Assembly (NCBI GenBank): GCA_012032075.1
Contig: JAAURU010000210.1
Span: 1-6,714 of the forward strand
Reading direction: 5' to 3'
Length of the DNA stretch: 6,714 nt
Source of the DNA: Flavobacterium sp.
GTDB taxonomy: Bacteria; Bacteroidota; Bacteroidia; Flavobacteriales; Flavobacteriaceae
In this document: in pieces, positions 6,003-6,714 of the stretch
How positions within the stretch are numbered: position 1 is the stretch's first letter
Layout: every line of letters starts with the position of its first letter
The notes under the pieces: model-generated
Database searches by the model: none
What the model was told of the DNA's origin: nothing
The model's input: the letters and a program-made list of their open reading frames with translations, nothing else
Program-made: the position numbers and the translations under genes

Positions 6003-6714
6003 ATGTTAGAGAATCCGAAAAGATATACGATTACCGCTGCTTTACCTTATACTAATGGTCCAATACACATAGGTCATTTAGCAGGTGTTTATGTGCCAAG
6101 TGATATTTATGCACGTTATTTACGTTTGCAAGGAAAAGATGTTGTTTTTGTTTGTGGAAGCGACGAACACGGAGTAGCTATATCGATGAAAGCGAAAAAA
6201 GAAGGAATTACACCACAAGAAGTAATTGATAAATATGATGGAATTATTCGTCAATCTTTTATCGATTTTGGAATTACATTTGACAATTATTCGAGAACTT
6301 CTTCAAAAATTCATCATGATACAGCACAAGAATTTTTTAAAAATTATACAAAGATGGAAAGTTTATTGAACAAACTACCGAACAATTATATGATGCCAAA
6401 GCAGAACAATTTCTAGCAGATCGTTTTGTAACAGGAACGTGTCCGAAATGTGAAAATCCAGATGCTTATGGTGACCAATGCGAAAGATGTGGTTCCTCAT
6501 TAAATGCGACCGATTTAATAAATCCGAAATCTACCATTACAGGTGAAACTCCCGTTTTAAAAGAAACTAAACATTGGTTTTTACCTTTAAATGAATACGA
6601 TACTTTTCTAAAAGAATGGGTTTTAGAAGGACACAAAAACGATTGGAAATTGAATGTTTACGGACAAGTAAAATCTTGGGTTGATGGTGGTCTTGAACCA
6701 AGAGCAGTAACACG
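6003..6714 (+). CDS. metG: Methionyl-tRNA synthetase, 5' part, with a single-base frameshift
   Basis: MetRS charges tRNA-Met with methionine in the cytoplasm. The first frame (6003-6416) begins MLENPKRYTITAALPYTNGP, then the class I HIGH motif (22-25), and GSDEHG (52-57). It matches the family to FFKN (residue 114), then turns to unrelated sequence ending at a TAG (6414-6416). From 6347 the neighbouring frame continues the family without a gap: YKDGKFIEQTTEQLYDAKAE, then the zinc-knot cysteines CPKC and CERC (147, 150, 160, 163 in corrected numbering), KHWFLPL and VDGGLEPRAVT to the window end. One T added at 6344-6345 (AAT TTA TAC) restores N-L-Y and a continuous protein. Two CXXC pairs point to the E. 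coli-like zinc-binding class. The KMSKS loop and anticodon-binding domain lie beyond the window. As an essential enzyme it is probably intact in the cell. Confidence 0.93.
6339..6346 (+). other. Frameshift site in metG
   Basis: The sequence AAAAATTA would restore the reading frame as AAAAATTTA. Codons before it (TTT TTT AAA AAT) and after it (TAC AAA GAT GGA) both match MetRS, so the break is localised to a few bases. The zero-frame codons do not form a standard slippery heptamer, so a sequence error or real mutation is more likely than recoding. Confidence 0.85.

Noticed and set aside
6336..6347. Programmed ribosomal frameshift in metG
   Set aside because: The zero-frame codons TTT TTT AAA AAT give no proper X XXY YYZ heptamer in the needed register, and MetRS is not known to use recoding.

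Overview
The window looks like chromosomal DNA from a member of the Flavobacteriaceae (Bacteroidota), most likely Flavobacterium or a close relative. The DNA is AT-rich, start codons lack Shine-Dalgarno sequences, promoters resemble the Bacteroidota TTG / TAnnTTTG type, and the gene set includes a SprE/PorW-type lipoprotein of the type IX secretion and gliding machinery. All genes except the last lie on the minus strand.

Layout, left to right. Positions 1-273 hold the 5' end of an exported protein with a carboxypeptidase-like regulatory domain. Positions 274-641 are AT-rich intergenic DNA with that gene's candidate promoter and the terminator of the next unit. Then come a bactofilin (642-1052) and sprE/porW (1080 to about 3682), 27 bases apart and probably one operon. 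Next are an orphan aspartokinase-like ACT-domain protein (3781-4446), a YraN/UPF0102 nuclease-fold protein (4502-4861) and an exported LD-carboxypeptidase of family S66 (4920-5882). A 120-base divergent promoter region separates these from metG on the plus strand (6003 to the window end).

Two genes carry a single-base frame lesion, each equivalent to one missing T in the coding strand. In sprE the lesion falls in a T7 run inside the lipoprotein signal peptide. One added T rebuilds a normal signal peptide with an LIAC lipobox read from a TTG start, giving an 867-residue protein. The site as written, T TTT TTC followed by TAA, also matches a canonical -1 ribosomal slippage heptamer. In metG one added T at about 6344 joins the HIGH-containing N-terminus to the four-cysteine zinc knot. 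MetRS is essential, so an indel in the sequence data is the simplest explanation there, and this makes an artefact more likely in sprE too. Phase variation or frameshifting in sprE is nevertheless worth a check.

Functionally the window is mostly envelope biology (T9SS lipoprotein, bactofilin, cell-wall peptidase, exported regulatory-domain protein) beside housekeeping genes. I see no mobile element, CRISPR array, rRNA or tRNA.
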